From positions 34,406 to 98,405 of the forward strand of contig UQVC01000007.1 in NCBI GenBank assembly GCA_900544395.1: a DNA stretch of 64,000 nucleotides, read 5' to 3'. Below, one piece after another: positions 35,990 through 44,522 of this stretch. Position 1 is the first letter of the stretch. The number at the start of each line of letters is the position of its first letter. Below the pieces are notes generated by a model. That model saw only the letters and a list, made by a program, of their open reading frames with translations. It was not told where the DNA came from and did no database searches. Made by a program: the position numbers and the translations under genes. This DNA is from an uncultured Ruminococcus sp. Its GTDB lineage: Bacteria > Bacillota > Clostridia > Lachnospirales > Lachnospiraceae.

Positions 35990-36099
35990 CCTGCTCACCC
36001 TATCCATTCAAATCTTGGTTTCCTGTTTCCGGCAATCAACTTGCTCAATAGGATTATTCTATCTGCTTCCTGTTGTTTTTTCAAGGCATTTCCCATTTT

Positions 36100-36426
36100 T
36101 TATGAAGATTTCCTGCTTTCTTTCTCTTTTCTGTTTCGAACCTGCCTCTGCAGCAGACGTCCAATCCCTCCGGCAGCAAGAGCTCCTGATACGATCCCGA
36201 CTACAAAGAACCAACGGATACTTCCATACGTCGTACAATACATCTGCCGGAACAGATACATACTGACAGCCAGCCAGAACAACAGGTCTTCTATGGCCTC
36301 GACAACATGGCGATGCTTCACCAGCTTTCGAAATAACAGCAAAATCTGATATCCGCAGAACACAACGCTTCCCGTCAGAACCGCATAGAAAAAAATTACA
36401 ACCTCTCTCTCAATCCCAAGCATCAT
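36100..36426 (-). CDS. yabQ: Spore cortex biosynthesis protein YabQ
   Basis: 108 residues with a hydrophobic N-terminal helix and two to three further helices, and the family-like sequence YAVLTGSVVFCGYQILLLFRKLV (FYAVLTGSVVFCGYQ) and EAIEDLLFWLA. Required for cortex assembly in B. subtilis. The name rests on this pattern and on its place between yabP and divIC. Confidence 0.88.
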   Translation of the reverse strand: MMLGIEREVVIFFYAVLTGSVVFCGYQILLLFRKLVKHRHVVEAIEDLLFWLAVSMYLFRQMYCTTYGSIRWFFVVGIVSGALAAGGIGRLLQRQVRNRKEKESRKSS

Positions 36427-36435
36427 ACGATACGC

Positions 36436-36720
36436 CTACTTAAATAATTTGGACAGAAAACTTTCGCCCGGCGTATTCTGATTTACCCCGGAATATGCGA
36501 TACTGTCAATATTTCCGGAAAGGTCTACTTCTCCTTTTTCCACACTCAGGCGGTTCACATGAAGATCGGTTCCTTTTACCATAAGCATTCCCTGTTCCGT
36601 TTCCAGAAGGATCTCATTCAAGTCAAAAGAGAGCACATCCAGAACACCGGTTACCATACTTGTCTTTCTATTGTTCACAATCAGCTTGTGCGCCTTTGCG
36701 GGCATTTGTCGTTCTTCCAT
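36436..36720 (-). CDS. yabP: Sporulation protein YabP
   Basis: 94 residues from the ATG at 36720, which follows AAAGGGGAACGG; the open frame upstream has no ribosome site. Family pattern: LIVNNRKTSMVTGVLDVLSFD, ILLETEQGMLMVKGTDLHV, LSVEKGEVDLSGNIDSIAYS. Mother-cell sporulation protein linked with YabQ. Ten bases upstream of yabQ. Confidence 0.92.
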   Translation of the reverse strand: MEERQMPAKAHKLIVNNRKTSMVTGVLDVLSFDLNEILLETEQGMLMVKGTDLHVNRLSVEKGEVDLSGNIDSIAYSGVNQNTPGESFLSKLFK

Positions 36721-36810
36721 ATCCGTTCCCCTTTCCTTCTGCTTTTCTATATATATGAAAGGTTCCCGGATTTTATGACAGAACATCTGATATTTGCCAT
36801 ATTTTCGATC

Positions 36811-37050
36811 TTACAGATAACGGAACAGATCTTTTGCCTCTTCCTTTTTCGTCGTATCCTGAAGATCCAGAACTTCCGCCTTCACGGTTTTGGTTCCAAA
36901 CTGGATCTCAATGATATCTCCGACTTTCACTTTTACAGATGCTTTTGCCGGTTTTCCGTTTACCAGCACTCTTCCTGCATCACATGCTTCATTTGCAACA
37001 GTCCGCCGTTTGATCAAACGGGACACTTTTAAAAATTTATCCAATCTCAT
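36811..37050 (-). CDS. rqcP: S4-domain RNA-binding protein RqcP (YabO)
   Basis: 79 residues made up almost wholly of an S4 domain (MRLDKFLKVSRLIKRRTVANE, VLVNGKPAKASVKVKVGD). In B. subtilis RqcP works with RqcH in ribosome quality control by adding alanine tails on stalled chains. Its position ahead of yabP is the same. Confidence 0.9.
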   Translation of the reverse strand: MRLDKFLKVSRLIKRRTVANEACDAGRVLVNGKPAKASVKVKVGDIIEIQFGTKTVKAEVLDLQDTTKKEEAKDLFRYL

Positions 37051-37090
37051 ACTTTGCGATTCCTCCCATATTCTCTAAAACTCAAAAAGA

Positions 37091-37122
37091 GAATACAACC
37101 GGCAGCTTGTCCGACTGTATTC
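37091..37122 (-). terminator. Terminator of the HU gene
   Basis: Stem GAATACAACCGG / CCGACTGTATTC with a mismatch, followed on the minus strand by CTCTTTTTGAG. Located between HU and rqcP. Confidence 0.8.
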
Positions 37123-37148
37123 CCTTTCCACTTCTATTTCTCGATCAA

Positions 37149-37424
37149 TTATGCGTTTACAGCGTCTTTCAGAGCTTTTCCAGCTTTGAATTTCGGAGCT
37201 TTGCAAGCTGCGATCTTCATCGTCTTTCCTGTCTGAGGATTTCTTCCTTCTCTTGCTGCTCTTTCGCTTACTTCAAAAGTACCGAATCCTACTAACTGTA
37301 CTTTTTCTCCTTCTTTTAACTGCTCTGTTACTACATCAACAAAAGCTTTTAATGCTTTCTCTGCATCTTTCTTTGAAATTTCTGCCTGCTCAGCGATTGC
37401 TGCGATCAATTCTGTTTTGTTCAT
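37149..37424 (-). CDS. HU family DNA-binding protein
   Basis: 91 residues, full length. MNKTELIAAIAEQAEISKKDAE start, the core VQLVGFGTFEVSERAAREGRNPQTG (GFGTFEVSERAAREGRNP) and the C-terminal VPKFKAGKALKD-like AAPKFKAGKALKDAV (here CKAPKFKAGKALKD). Histone-like nucleoid protein, transcribed alone from a strong promoter. Confidence 0.97.
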   Translation of the reverse strand: MNKTELIAAIAEQAEISKKDAEKALKAFVDVVTEQLKEGEKVQLVGFGTFEVSERAAREGRNPQTGKTMKIAACKAPKFKAGKALKDAVNA

Positions 37425-37519
37425 GGATAATTCCTCCTCTTTATTCTACTAGAATGAATATTCTAAACTGGTAAAGGCCGCATGTCTCTACCTTTTACAT
37501 GTCGATACCCTTATGTACT

Positions 37520-37548
37520 GTTATAACTGGTGAAACTGCTTTTGTCAA
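37520..37548 (-). promoter_or_regulatory. Strong promoter of the HU gene
   Basis: Minus strand TTGACA (37543-37548), 17-base spacer, TATAAC (37520-37525). The -35 box lies within the loop and stem of the inverted repeat at 37530-37558. Confidence 0.85.
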
Positions 37549-37558
37549 GCAGTTTCAC
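37530..37558 (-). repeat. Perfect hairpin downstream of phosphoglucomutase, overlapping the HU promoter
   Basis: Twelve-base perfect arms GTGAAACTGCTT / AAGCAGTTTCAC with a 5-base loop, 24 bases past the phosphoglucomutase stop. It resembles a terminator but has no T tract; it may also act on HU transcription since the -35 box is inside. Confidence 0.7.
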
Positions 37559-37582
37559 GGATTTGCCCTACAAAGAGAAGGT

Positions 37583-39313
37583 TTACATGATCTCATCGAT
37601 CATAGCCAGTACTTCTTTTCCCATGGATGCGGATTTTTCATCGGCATCTGCCAGAGAAACTCCCTTAACGCCATAATAGAATTTTACTTTTGGTTCTGTT
37701 CCGGAAGGTCTTACACACAGCCATGCATCATCGGAAAGATCATAGTACAGCACATTAGAGGAAGGAAGCCCTGTAGAAGACACTTCTCCTGTCTGCATAT
37801 CTTTGATCTTATCTGCCTTGTAATCTCTTGCTTTGAGCACCTTGTATCCTGCGATCTCTGCCGGCGGATTCTTGCGCAGCGTCTCCAGGATCTCCTGGAT
37901 TTTGGCAAGTCCTTCGATTCCTTTCAGCGTGATAGACTGAATATCATCTTTGTAGTATCCGTATTTTTCGTACATTTCGATCATGGCATCCCACAAAGTC
38001 ATGTCTTTTGTCTTATAATAAGCGGCTGCTTCACACAACGCCATAGTTGCAACGATCGCATCCTTATCTCTTGCATGCGTACCGATCAGGCAGCCATAGC
38101 TCTCTTCGAATCCAAACAGATACTCTCCTTTTCCGGTTGTCTCAAATCCAAGGATCTGCTGTCCAATATATTTGAATCCTGTCAGTACTTCGATGAGTCC
38201 TGCCTGATAATGCTCTGCAATGGCATCTGCCATGTTCGTCGTTACGATGGTCTTGATCAGATATCCATCTTCCGGCAGTCCTTTCAGCGCTTTCCTCTGT
38301 CCGATCTCATAATCTGCCAGAAGACATCCTGACATATTTCCGGTCAGATCGTGGTATTCTCCGTTTTTATCTTTGACACGCACGCCCAGTCTGTCTGCAT
38401 CCGGGTCTGTTGCAAGAACGATATCCGCATCCACTTCTTTGGCCAGTTTCAGTCCCAGATCAAAAGCTTCTGCAGCCTCCGGGTTCGGATAAGAAACAGT
38501 CGGGAATTCTCCATCTGGAAGCTCCTGCTCTTTTACAACATAGACGTTCTCAAAGCCAAGTTCTTTTAAGATTCTGCGGGCCGGAATATTTCCGGTTCCG
38601 TGCAGCGGACTGTATACGATCTTCAGATCCTTTCCAACTGCATCAATGGCATCCTGATGGATCACCTGCTTCTTCAGCTCTGCTATGTATGCATCATCTA
38701 CCTCTGCTCCGATCACTTCGTAAAGTCCTGCTGCCTTTGCCTCTTCTGCAGACATGGTCTTCATTGTAGTGTAATCTTCCACTGCTTTCACCTCGTCCAT
38801 GATCCCTTTATCATGAGGCGGTGTGATCTGCGCGCCATCTTCCCAGTATACTTTATATCCGTTATACTCTGGTGGATTGTGGCTGGCTGTAATGTTGATC
38901 CCGGCGATACATCCCAACTTTCTCACTGCATAAGAAAGCTCCGGTGTCGGACGCAGAGAATCAAACACATATGCTTTGATCCCGTTGGCTGCCAGACAGC
39001 ACGCTGCTTCCTGTGCAAATTCCGGAGACATCCGGCGGGAATCAAATGCGATGGCAACCCCTTTCTCTGCACTTCCGTTTTTCAGGATGTAGTTTGCCAG
39101 TCCCTGTGTTGCTTTTCTGACGGTGTAGAGATTCATCCGGTTAGTTCCTGCGCCGATAATCCCTCTCAATCCGGCAGTACCAAACTCCAGATCTGTATAA
39201 AAACGCTCTTTTATTTCATTCTCATCTGCAGCGATACGCTTCAGTTCTGCTTTGGTATCTGCATCAAAATACGGATTTGTCAGCCATTCCTGATAAGTTT
39301 CTTTGTAACCCAT
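37583..39313 (-). CDS. Alpha-phosphoglucomutase / phosphomannomutase
   Basis: 576 residues, of the PgcA-length class. The active-site serine loop is TASHNPPEYNGYKVYW, the metal-binding loop ATDPDADRLGV, the sugar-binding GFEESYG and the phosphate-binding RPSGTEPK. Converts glucose 1-phosphate and glucose 6-phosphate, linking glycogen/cell-wall precursor pathways to glycolysis. I place the start at 39313 because AGGAGGTG is 6 bases upstream; a GTG at 39322 overlaps that site. Confidence 0.94.
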   Translation of the reverse strand: MGYKETYQEWLTNPYFDADTKAELKRIAADENEIKERFYTDLEFGTAGLRGIIGAGTNRMNLYTVRKATQGLANYILKNGSAEKGVAIAFDSRRMSPEFAQEAACCLAANGIKAYVFDSLRPTPELSYAVRKLGCIAGINITASHNPPEYNGYKVYWEDGAQITPPHDKGIMDEVKAVEDYTTMKTMSAEEAKAAGLYEVIGAEVDDAYIAELKKQVIHQDAIDAVGKDLKIVYSPLHGTGNIPARRILKELGFENVYVVKEQELPDGEFPTVSYPNPEAAEAFDLGLKLAKEVDADIVLATDPDADRLGVRVKDKNGEYHDLTGNMSGCLLADYEIGQRKALKGLPEDGYLIKTIVTTNMADAIAEHYQAGLIEVLTGFKYIGQQILGFETTGKGEYLFGFEESYGCLIGTHARDKDAIVATMALCEAAAYYKTKDMTLWDAMIEMYEKYGYYKDDIQSITLKGIEGLAKIQEILETLRKNPPAEIAGYKVLKARDYKADKIKDMQTGEVSSTGLPSSNVLYYDLSDDAWLCVRPSGTEPKVKFYYGVKGVSLADADEKSASMGKEVLAMIDEIM

Positions 39314-39361
39314 GTTAGGCACCTCCTGCTATATAGTATGTTTTTATTATACAACAGCTGC

Positions 39362-40435
39362 CTATAAATGAAAAGTGAATATATTCTTTAAAAACTGCTC
39401 TTTTTCTGCCTTCTGCCCCACTGCCGTGTGCAGTTTTTCTACACTTTTCTCCGGAATCCTCGCTTTATTGGAGTTGGAATACAGATTTGCTGTCTTCCAG
39501 AACTTCTCTGGATATGCCAGGCATAATGCAAGAACTTCTTTCTCCAGGGCGTCCAAAGGCCGTACGCTTTGGTAGATATCCAGGATCTTTTGTCCTAGGC
39601 TTTCCTTCCACTGATGCTTTTCCATCACTTTTCGCAGAAAATAGTACAGATCCTGCACTTGGACATCGATCCGAAAATGTTCAAAATGAGTGATGGCGGA
39701 TTTCCCCTGTCCGGTCAGAATATTGTGATAGTTATAATCTCCATGCACCAGATGTTCCCTTTCGACACTTTCCTGATACAGCTGCAGATAACCGGAATGT
39801 TCCATTCGTTCTGTCACATGCTGCGCCATCTCATACATAAACTCAAAATTTGCCAGAAATTCCCGCTCAAATTCGTTTTTATTTACTCTGGAGCGGATAA
39901 ATGCACGCACCTTTTTCAATTCCCGGTTATGACGCCTGAATTCAGAAAGCATATCATCTCCTACCGGTGGCTTTAATTCCATTTTCCGGACCTGCCTGTC
40001 TTCCTCTGTTGTCTCAAATGCCATATCTTCCATCCGATCTGCCGTCCATTTTCCGGTTTCCAGTACCTCTTGCCACTCCATTCGCTGATGCAAAAATGCC
40101 AGCGTCTGTGCCGCTTCCAGCACCTCTCTTTCCCGTCTCACTTCACATTCTCTTGCAGAAAACCATTTTTTCAGAAGATAGGTTGTTCCATCAGACGATA
40201 CACTGAAAAGCTTTCCATCTTTTGTAAATACCGGCGTATCTACGCACATCCCATATTCTGTCTCCAGATGACGCAGCAAAAAATACATCAGCGGCGCGCG
40301 TCCCCTGGAAATTCCTGCCGGCCCAAGCAGCAGCACACCATCCTTTGTATCGCAAAAATAAGCACCCCTTGTCTTACGGGTGCTTATTACTTCTATGTCA
40401 TACTGTTCCAGAACTTCTAACTCATATTCTCTCAT
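39362..40435 (-). CDS. CotS-like spore coat / aminoglycoside-phosphotransferase-fold protein
   Basis: 357 residues with the small-kinase fold of the CotS/choline-kinase family. The catalytic loop LVHGDYNYHNIL is intact, with the Asp and Asn expected. The following metal-binding motif, usually DFD/DFE after a strand, here reads ITHFEHFRID, so the aspartate is histidine. This suggests weak or lost phosphotransfer. Start at 40435 (AGGGGGCAAAT upstream). Spore-coat role is inferred from family and from the sporulation genes nearby; the adjacent phosphoglucomutase and cca genes give no clue. Confidence 0.7.
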   Translation of the reverse strand: MREYELEVLEQYDIEVISTRKTRGAYFCDTKDGVLLLGPAGISRGRAPLMYFLLRHLETEYGMCVDTPVFTKDGKLFSVSSDGTTYLLKKWFSARECEVRREREVLEAAQTLAFLHQRMEWQEVLETGKWTADRMEDMAFETTEEDRQVRKMELKPPVGDDMLSEFRRHNRELKKVRAFIRSRVNKNEFEREFLANFEFMYEMAQHVTERMEHSGYLQLYQESVEREHLVHGDYNYHNILTGQGKSAITHFEHFRIDVQVQDLYYFLRKVMEKHQWKESLGQKILDIYQSVRPLDALEKEVLALCLAYPEKFWKTANLYSNSNKARIPEKSVEKLHTAVGQKAEKEQFLKNIFTFHL

Positions 40436-40519
40436 ATTTGCCCCCTGCACTTTTTTCTCCGCATATGCGGACCAGATTCAAAACTCTTTCTAATCTATGA
40501 GTGCATTATGGCAAGTATG

Positions 40520-41854
40520 CTAAATACCTGCTCTTTCTTTCACATAATCACACAATCTTTTTTTTGTATTCCATGTTGGATCTTCGATCACCTTGTCCAA
40601 CAGCTCTTCTAACAGGATTCCAAGGCCCTTTCCCGGCGCAACCCCAAGCTGCATCAGATCAGTTCCTGTCACAGCAAGCCCTTTGAGCGTTACACACTCC
40701 CGGTTGCGCAAAGCAGTCTGATACAATTCCCGGATCTGGATAATGTTCTCCAGCTTTTCTCTGCGTTCATAGGAACTCTGCGCTTTGGTATCTGCCAGAC
40801 GCACTGCCAGATAATATGGGAACAATTCCACTCCAATCTTATTCATGGCACGGCGTACTTCCGGTCCGGAAGCTTCCATCCGATAGTCGTGATAAGATAC
40901 TAATTTCGTTACTTTTCGTATGGTATCGTTATCAAATTTCAGACGTTTCATCACGTTTTTTGCAATCTCCTCACTGGCGATCGCATGTCCTTTGAAATGG
41001 TCTCTTCCCGTTTCGTCCGTAGTCTTCATCACCGGTTTTCCCATATCATGGAACAACATCGTAAGCCGTAATACCTTGTCATTCTTCACGGACTGCATGG
41101 CGCGGATCGTATGGGCAGCCACATCATATTTGTGGTGAGGTGTATTCTGTTTTACCCCAACCATGGCATCCCATTCCGGAAGTACTACTTTAGTAATTCC
41201 CAGTTCCCAGGCATCCTGTATCCGCTCCGGGTGATCGGAAATCAGTAATTTTACCAGTTCTGTCTGGATCCGCTCTGCGCTGATCTTCTCCAGATTGCCT
41301 GCCAGCTCGCGGATTGCATCCGACGTTTCCTCCTCGATCGGAAATGCCAGCTGTGCGGAAAAACGGACTGCCCGCAGAATCCGCAGAGCATCCTCGGAAA
41401 ACCGCTCTTTGGGATCTCCTACACATCGGATCAGGTGGGAATTTAAGTCTTTCATTCCGCCAAATGGATCCACCAGCCGCGCCTCGTCATTGTAAGCCAT
41501 CGCATTGATCGTAAAATCTCTTCGTTTGAGATCTTCTTCCAGCTGATTCGTAAAAGTCACTTCTTTTGGATGACGTCCGTCCTCGTACAGCCCGTCCACC
41601 CGGTATGTCGTCACTTCAAATCTGTCTTTCCCGATCAGAACCGTCACGGTTCCATGTTCGATCCCTGTATCCACCGTACGCCGGAATATCCGCTTTACCT
41701 GCTCCGGCTTTGCGGAGGTCGTGATATCCCAGTCCTCCGGCTTGCGGTTGAGCACCGAATCTCTGACACAGCCGCCGACTGCATAGGCCTCATATCCATG
41801 TCGCTGCAAATTTTTAATGATCAAAACCACTTTTCTTGGCAATTCTATTTTCAT
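40520..41854 (-). CDS. cca: CCA tRNA nucleotidyltransferase
   Basis: 444 residues, class II. Head domain AVGGCVRDSVLNRKPEDWDIT with the catalytic aspartates, RRDFTINAMAYN, and an HD domain (MLFHDMGKP). Adds or repairs 3' CCA ends; both tRNA genes in this window lack encoded CCA. The start overlaps the stop of the upstream ATPase gene by 4 bases (ATGA), so the genes are coupled. Confidence 0.93.
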   Translation of the reverse strand: MKIELPRKVVLIIKNLQRHGYEAYAVGGCVRDSVLNRKPEDWDITTSAKPEQVKRIFRRTVDTGIEHGTVTVLIGKDRFEVTTYRVDGLYEDGRHPKEVTFTNQLEEDLKRRDFTINAMAYNDEARLVDPFGGMKDLNSHLIRCVGDPKERFSEDALRILRAVRFSAQLAFPIEEETSDAIRELAGNLEKISAERIQTELVKLLISDHPERIQDAWELGITKVVLPEWDAMVGVKQNTPHHKYDVAAHTIRAMQSVKNDKVLRLTMLFHDMGKPVMKTTDETGRDHFKGHAIASEEIAKNVMKRLKFDNDTIRKVTKLVSYHDYRMEASGPEVRRAMNKIGVELFPYYLAVRLADTKAQSSYERREKLENIIQIRELYQTALRNRECVTLKGLAVTGTDLMQLGVAPGKGLGILLEELLDKVIEDPTWNTKKRLCDYVKERAGI

Positions 41855-43362
41855 CGAAAATCTTCCCCTTTATTTCTATGGTCTGCTTTCTCTTGTTTTA
41901 TTTGTTCCAACAATTCGTTTTCACGTTTTTGGCAACTAAATATTATAACCTGTCTTGGCTGTTGACTCAACCACTTTAGCGTATCTTTTAATCTTTTTTC
42001 ATCGTAACAGCCGAATGCATCATCAAATACTACCGGCATTTCCTCCCCATAAAGCAGATCCAGAGCAGCCATACGAAGTGCAAAATAGACCTGCTCCGCC
42101 GTCCCCCGGCTGACCCGCTCCACCGGGATCCTCTGTCCCTCTTTCCAAAGGATCAGTTTCAGCGGTTCTTCCACCAGAAGCCTTGTATAAGCTCCTGCAG
42201 TCACAGCCTCCAGGATTTCAGATGCCCGCTCATTCAATACACTGCCAAAATCCCTGGATATGGCTGCCGATGTTTTCTCCATGGTATCTGCTGCCAGCCG
42301 AAGCGCCTGCAGTGTCTGTTTCAGCTTCCTCTGCTCTTCCCCCGGCTCTTCCAGTTCTTCTGCCTGCTCTTTAAAATGATTCAACAGGATCTTTTTTTCC
42401 TTTTCTTCTTCCTGGATCCTCTGCAGTGTCCACTTTCGTTTTCTGACTGCTTCCCGATAAGCGTGTTCTTCTTCCTTTTGTTCCTTCTGCAGATCTGCTT
42501 TCTGTCTCTTTCTATCCAGAAACCACCAGCATCCAAACAGTACCGCCAAAATCACAGGAATGAAAGAATACAGATTGTGAAGAAGTCCGCCAATCAGCAA
42601 ACAGAGCAATGCTCCAGCCAACTGCCAGTTTCTTCCTTTTGTCACGTCCTGTGTCCTGCTCTGTACTGGTTTTTTAAGCGCAACAATCTGTTGCTTTTGT
42701 TCTTTTTCCTCTTTCTGCAGTTTTTCCAGTTCCTGCTGGAGATACTGATATTTCTGCCAGATCTCCCGGCGTTTTCCCGCTGCTTCTTCCTCCAGAGCCT
42801 TTTGCTTTCTCTCCACTTCTTTTTGCCGACGCTTCAGAAAAATCTCGGCGCCTGCCAGATCTACCCCGCTGTTTCCTGTCTCATAGTAATTCGCAGCATA
42901 ATTTTGAAGCTCCTGTGCCAGAGTCTGCCCCGGCCTTGCGCCAAACTGCGTGATGGCAGCCGTATTTTCAAACTTTTCTGCCGTCATTCCATTTAACAGC
43001 ATATCCAGATCTCCATGTTCCACAGAAAGTTCTTCTCCATCGTCCTCACAGATCAGACTTGCACTTTTGCTGTACCGGTCAAATCTGCGCTCCAGACGGA
43101 ACATTTTTCCGCCGCAGGAAAACCGGAGTACTCCTGCATACTCATTGGGATTTTCCCATGGCTCAAACCGGCTGAACATATCATTCTGCGCAGCTTTTCC
43201 CCTGCCTCGTTCCATTCCGAAAAGCAAGGCTTTGATGCAAGCATATATGGTCGATTTTCCGAATTCATTTTCCCCGTAGATCACCTGAATCCCATCCTGA
43301 AATTCAAACCTCCTCCGGGAAAATTTTCCGAAATTTTTGATCTCTAGTTCTTTTATCCTCAT
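41851..43362 (-). CDS. SbcC/YhaN-like ATPase with internal membrane hairpin
   Basis: 503 residues. N-terminal Walker A loop GENEFGKST in an SMC/RecF-like start (IKELEIKNFGKFSRRRFEF), a Q-loop region, two coiled-coil arms (about 170-230 and 280-345) and, between them, two hydrophobic segments (LAGALLCLLIGGLLHNL and FIPVILAVLFGCWWFL). The C-terminal half has the signature RVSRGTAEQVYFALRMA and Walker B MPVVFDDAFGCYDEKR. This fits YhaN, partner of the nuclease YhaO, though shorter than the B. subtilis protein. I start at 43362 (TAGGAGACAGT); it begins 9 bases after the nuclease gene's stop. Confidence 0.8.
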   Translation of the reverse strand: MRIKELEIKNFGKFSRRRFEFQDGIQVIYGENEFGKSTIYACIKALLFGMERGRGKAAQNDMFSRFEPWENPNEYAGVLRFSCGGKMFRLERRFDRYSKSASLICEDDGEELSVEHGDLDMLLNGMTAEKFENTAAITQFGARPGQTLAQELQNYAANYYETGNSGVDLAGAEIFLKRRQKEVERKQKALEEEAAGKRREIWQKYQYLQQELEKLQKEEKEQKQQIVALKKPVQSRTQDVTKGRNWQLAGALLCLLIGGLLHNLYSFIPVILAVLFGCWWFLDRKRQKADLQKEQKEEEHAYREAVRKRKWTLQRIQEEEKEKKILLNHFKEQAEELEEPGEEQRKLKQTLQALRLAADTMEKTSAAISRDFGSVLNERASEILEAVTAGAYTRLLVEEPLKLILWKEGQRIPVERVSRGTAEQVYFALRMAALDLLYGEEMPVVFDDAFGCYDEKRLKDTLKWLSQQPRQVIIFSCQKRENELLEQIKQEKADHRNKGEDFR

Positions 43363-43370
43363 ACTGTCTC

Positions 43371-44423
43371 CTACTGCTGATTCTCCATCAGGGCCCGGAC
43401 TCCTTCGCAAAGAGCTTCATATTCCACACTGCCTGGTTCACACCCTGCGAATGCCTTGATATAGTTTCCGATCAGATTCTCCTGGTTTTCCTTCCATAAT
43501 CTTTCAAAATCATATGCCGGCACGGTTCTGTCTGTTACTTCCAGAACATTTCCCATCCGCTCCAGCGGTATGGTATCGATTTCCAGATCCGGCTCTCTCT
43601 CTCCTGTCAGGATTACTTGATACAAATGCTGCATTCCCTGCTGTTTGATCTGTTCCGTCACACGTTCCCGAATGGCTGCATTTCCCATCCCGGTTTCCAC
43701 CAAACTCTCAATCTGCCGATACTCTCTCTTTGCAAAGGGAACAAACTCGATCTTAGTCCCCTTTTTTGAAATCTCTCCCCGGATCAGTCCGTGGGCTCCG
43801 ATATCATTTCTGTCGATGGGCTCCAACGCTCCTGCATAGGCTGCCTGTCCCGGAATCACCTGCTGCGGCTTGTGGATATGTCCCATGGCAATATAATCAA
43901 ATCCGGAATGGGCAAGCTGGCTTCTGGTGAAAGGAAGATGCTTTTCATCTCCCCCATGGATCAGAAGGATCTCATACGCTGCATCTCCTTCTGCACGGAT
44001 TCCCCCATCCAGAGGAGTCCGTCTCTCACGGGAGTCATAACTAAATCCGGTCACTGCCGTATCCAGATCCTCAAAGATCACACATTCCGGCTCTGTATCA
44101 AACAGCGGATATACATTGCTACTCCAGGAAAAGCTGCGGTAATAAGAATCCTGCTTCAGAAAATCATGATTGCCCGCAATGAGCACCACCTTCGTATGAG
44201 ACAGTCTGGAAAAGTAATAATCCACTTCTTTTAATTCTCTGCGAAGGGGCTGACGATGGAAGAAGTCTCCTGCGATCAGCAGAAGATCCGTCTGCTCCCG
44301 TTCACACAGCTGTACTACTTTCTCAAATGTCTCCCACAATTCCCGAGACCGATCTTCCGAATAAGCATCCCCGGCATCCGGGGATGCTCCCAGGTGCACA
44401 TCCGCAATATGTATAAATTTCAC
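43371..44423 (-). CDS. Metallophosphoesterase DNA nuclease (YhaO/SbcD-like)
   Basis: 350 residues. Calcineurin-type motifs in order: IADVHLG, AGDFFHRQPL, AGNHDFL, IHGGD and AMGHIHKPQ. Accessory C-terminal region after about residue 260. With the downstream YhaN-like ATPase it probably forms a nuclease complex that processes broken or single-strand DNA ends. A separate transcription start is likely because a terminator lies upstream. Confidence 0.88.
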   Translation of the reverse strand: MKFIHIADVHLGASPDAGDAYSEDRSRELWETFEKVVQLCEREQTDLLLIAGDFFHRQPLRRELKEVDYYFSRLSHTKVVLIAGNHDFLKQDSYYRSFSWSSNVYPLFDTEPECVIFEDLDTAVTGFSYDSRERRTPLDGGIRAEGDAAYEILLIHGGDEKHLPFTRSQLAHSGFDYIAMGHIHKPQQVIPGQAAYAGALEPIDRNDIGAHGLIRGEISKKGTKIEFVPFAKREYRQIESLVETGMGNAAIRERVTEQIKQQGMQHLYQVILTGEREPDLEIDTIPLERMGNVLEVTDRTVPAYDFERLWKENQENLIGNYIKAFAGCEPGSVEYEALCEGVRALMENQQ

Positions 44424-44458
44424 ACGATTTCTCCTCTCTCACTTTGTCTTGTATCAGG

Positions 44459-44501
44459 AAAGAGGGTGCTCAAAAGCATCTGCTCTTGGGGCACCCTCTT
44501 T
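44459..44501 (-). terminator. Terminator after asnS
   Basis: Eleven-base perfect arms AAAGAGGGTGC / GCACCCTCTTT with a 21-base loop containing a second small pairing. Located 22 bases past the asnS stop on the minus strand. Confidence 0.85.
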
Positions 44502-44522
44502 GAATTGTCTGCTCTGTATCTT

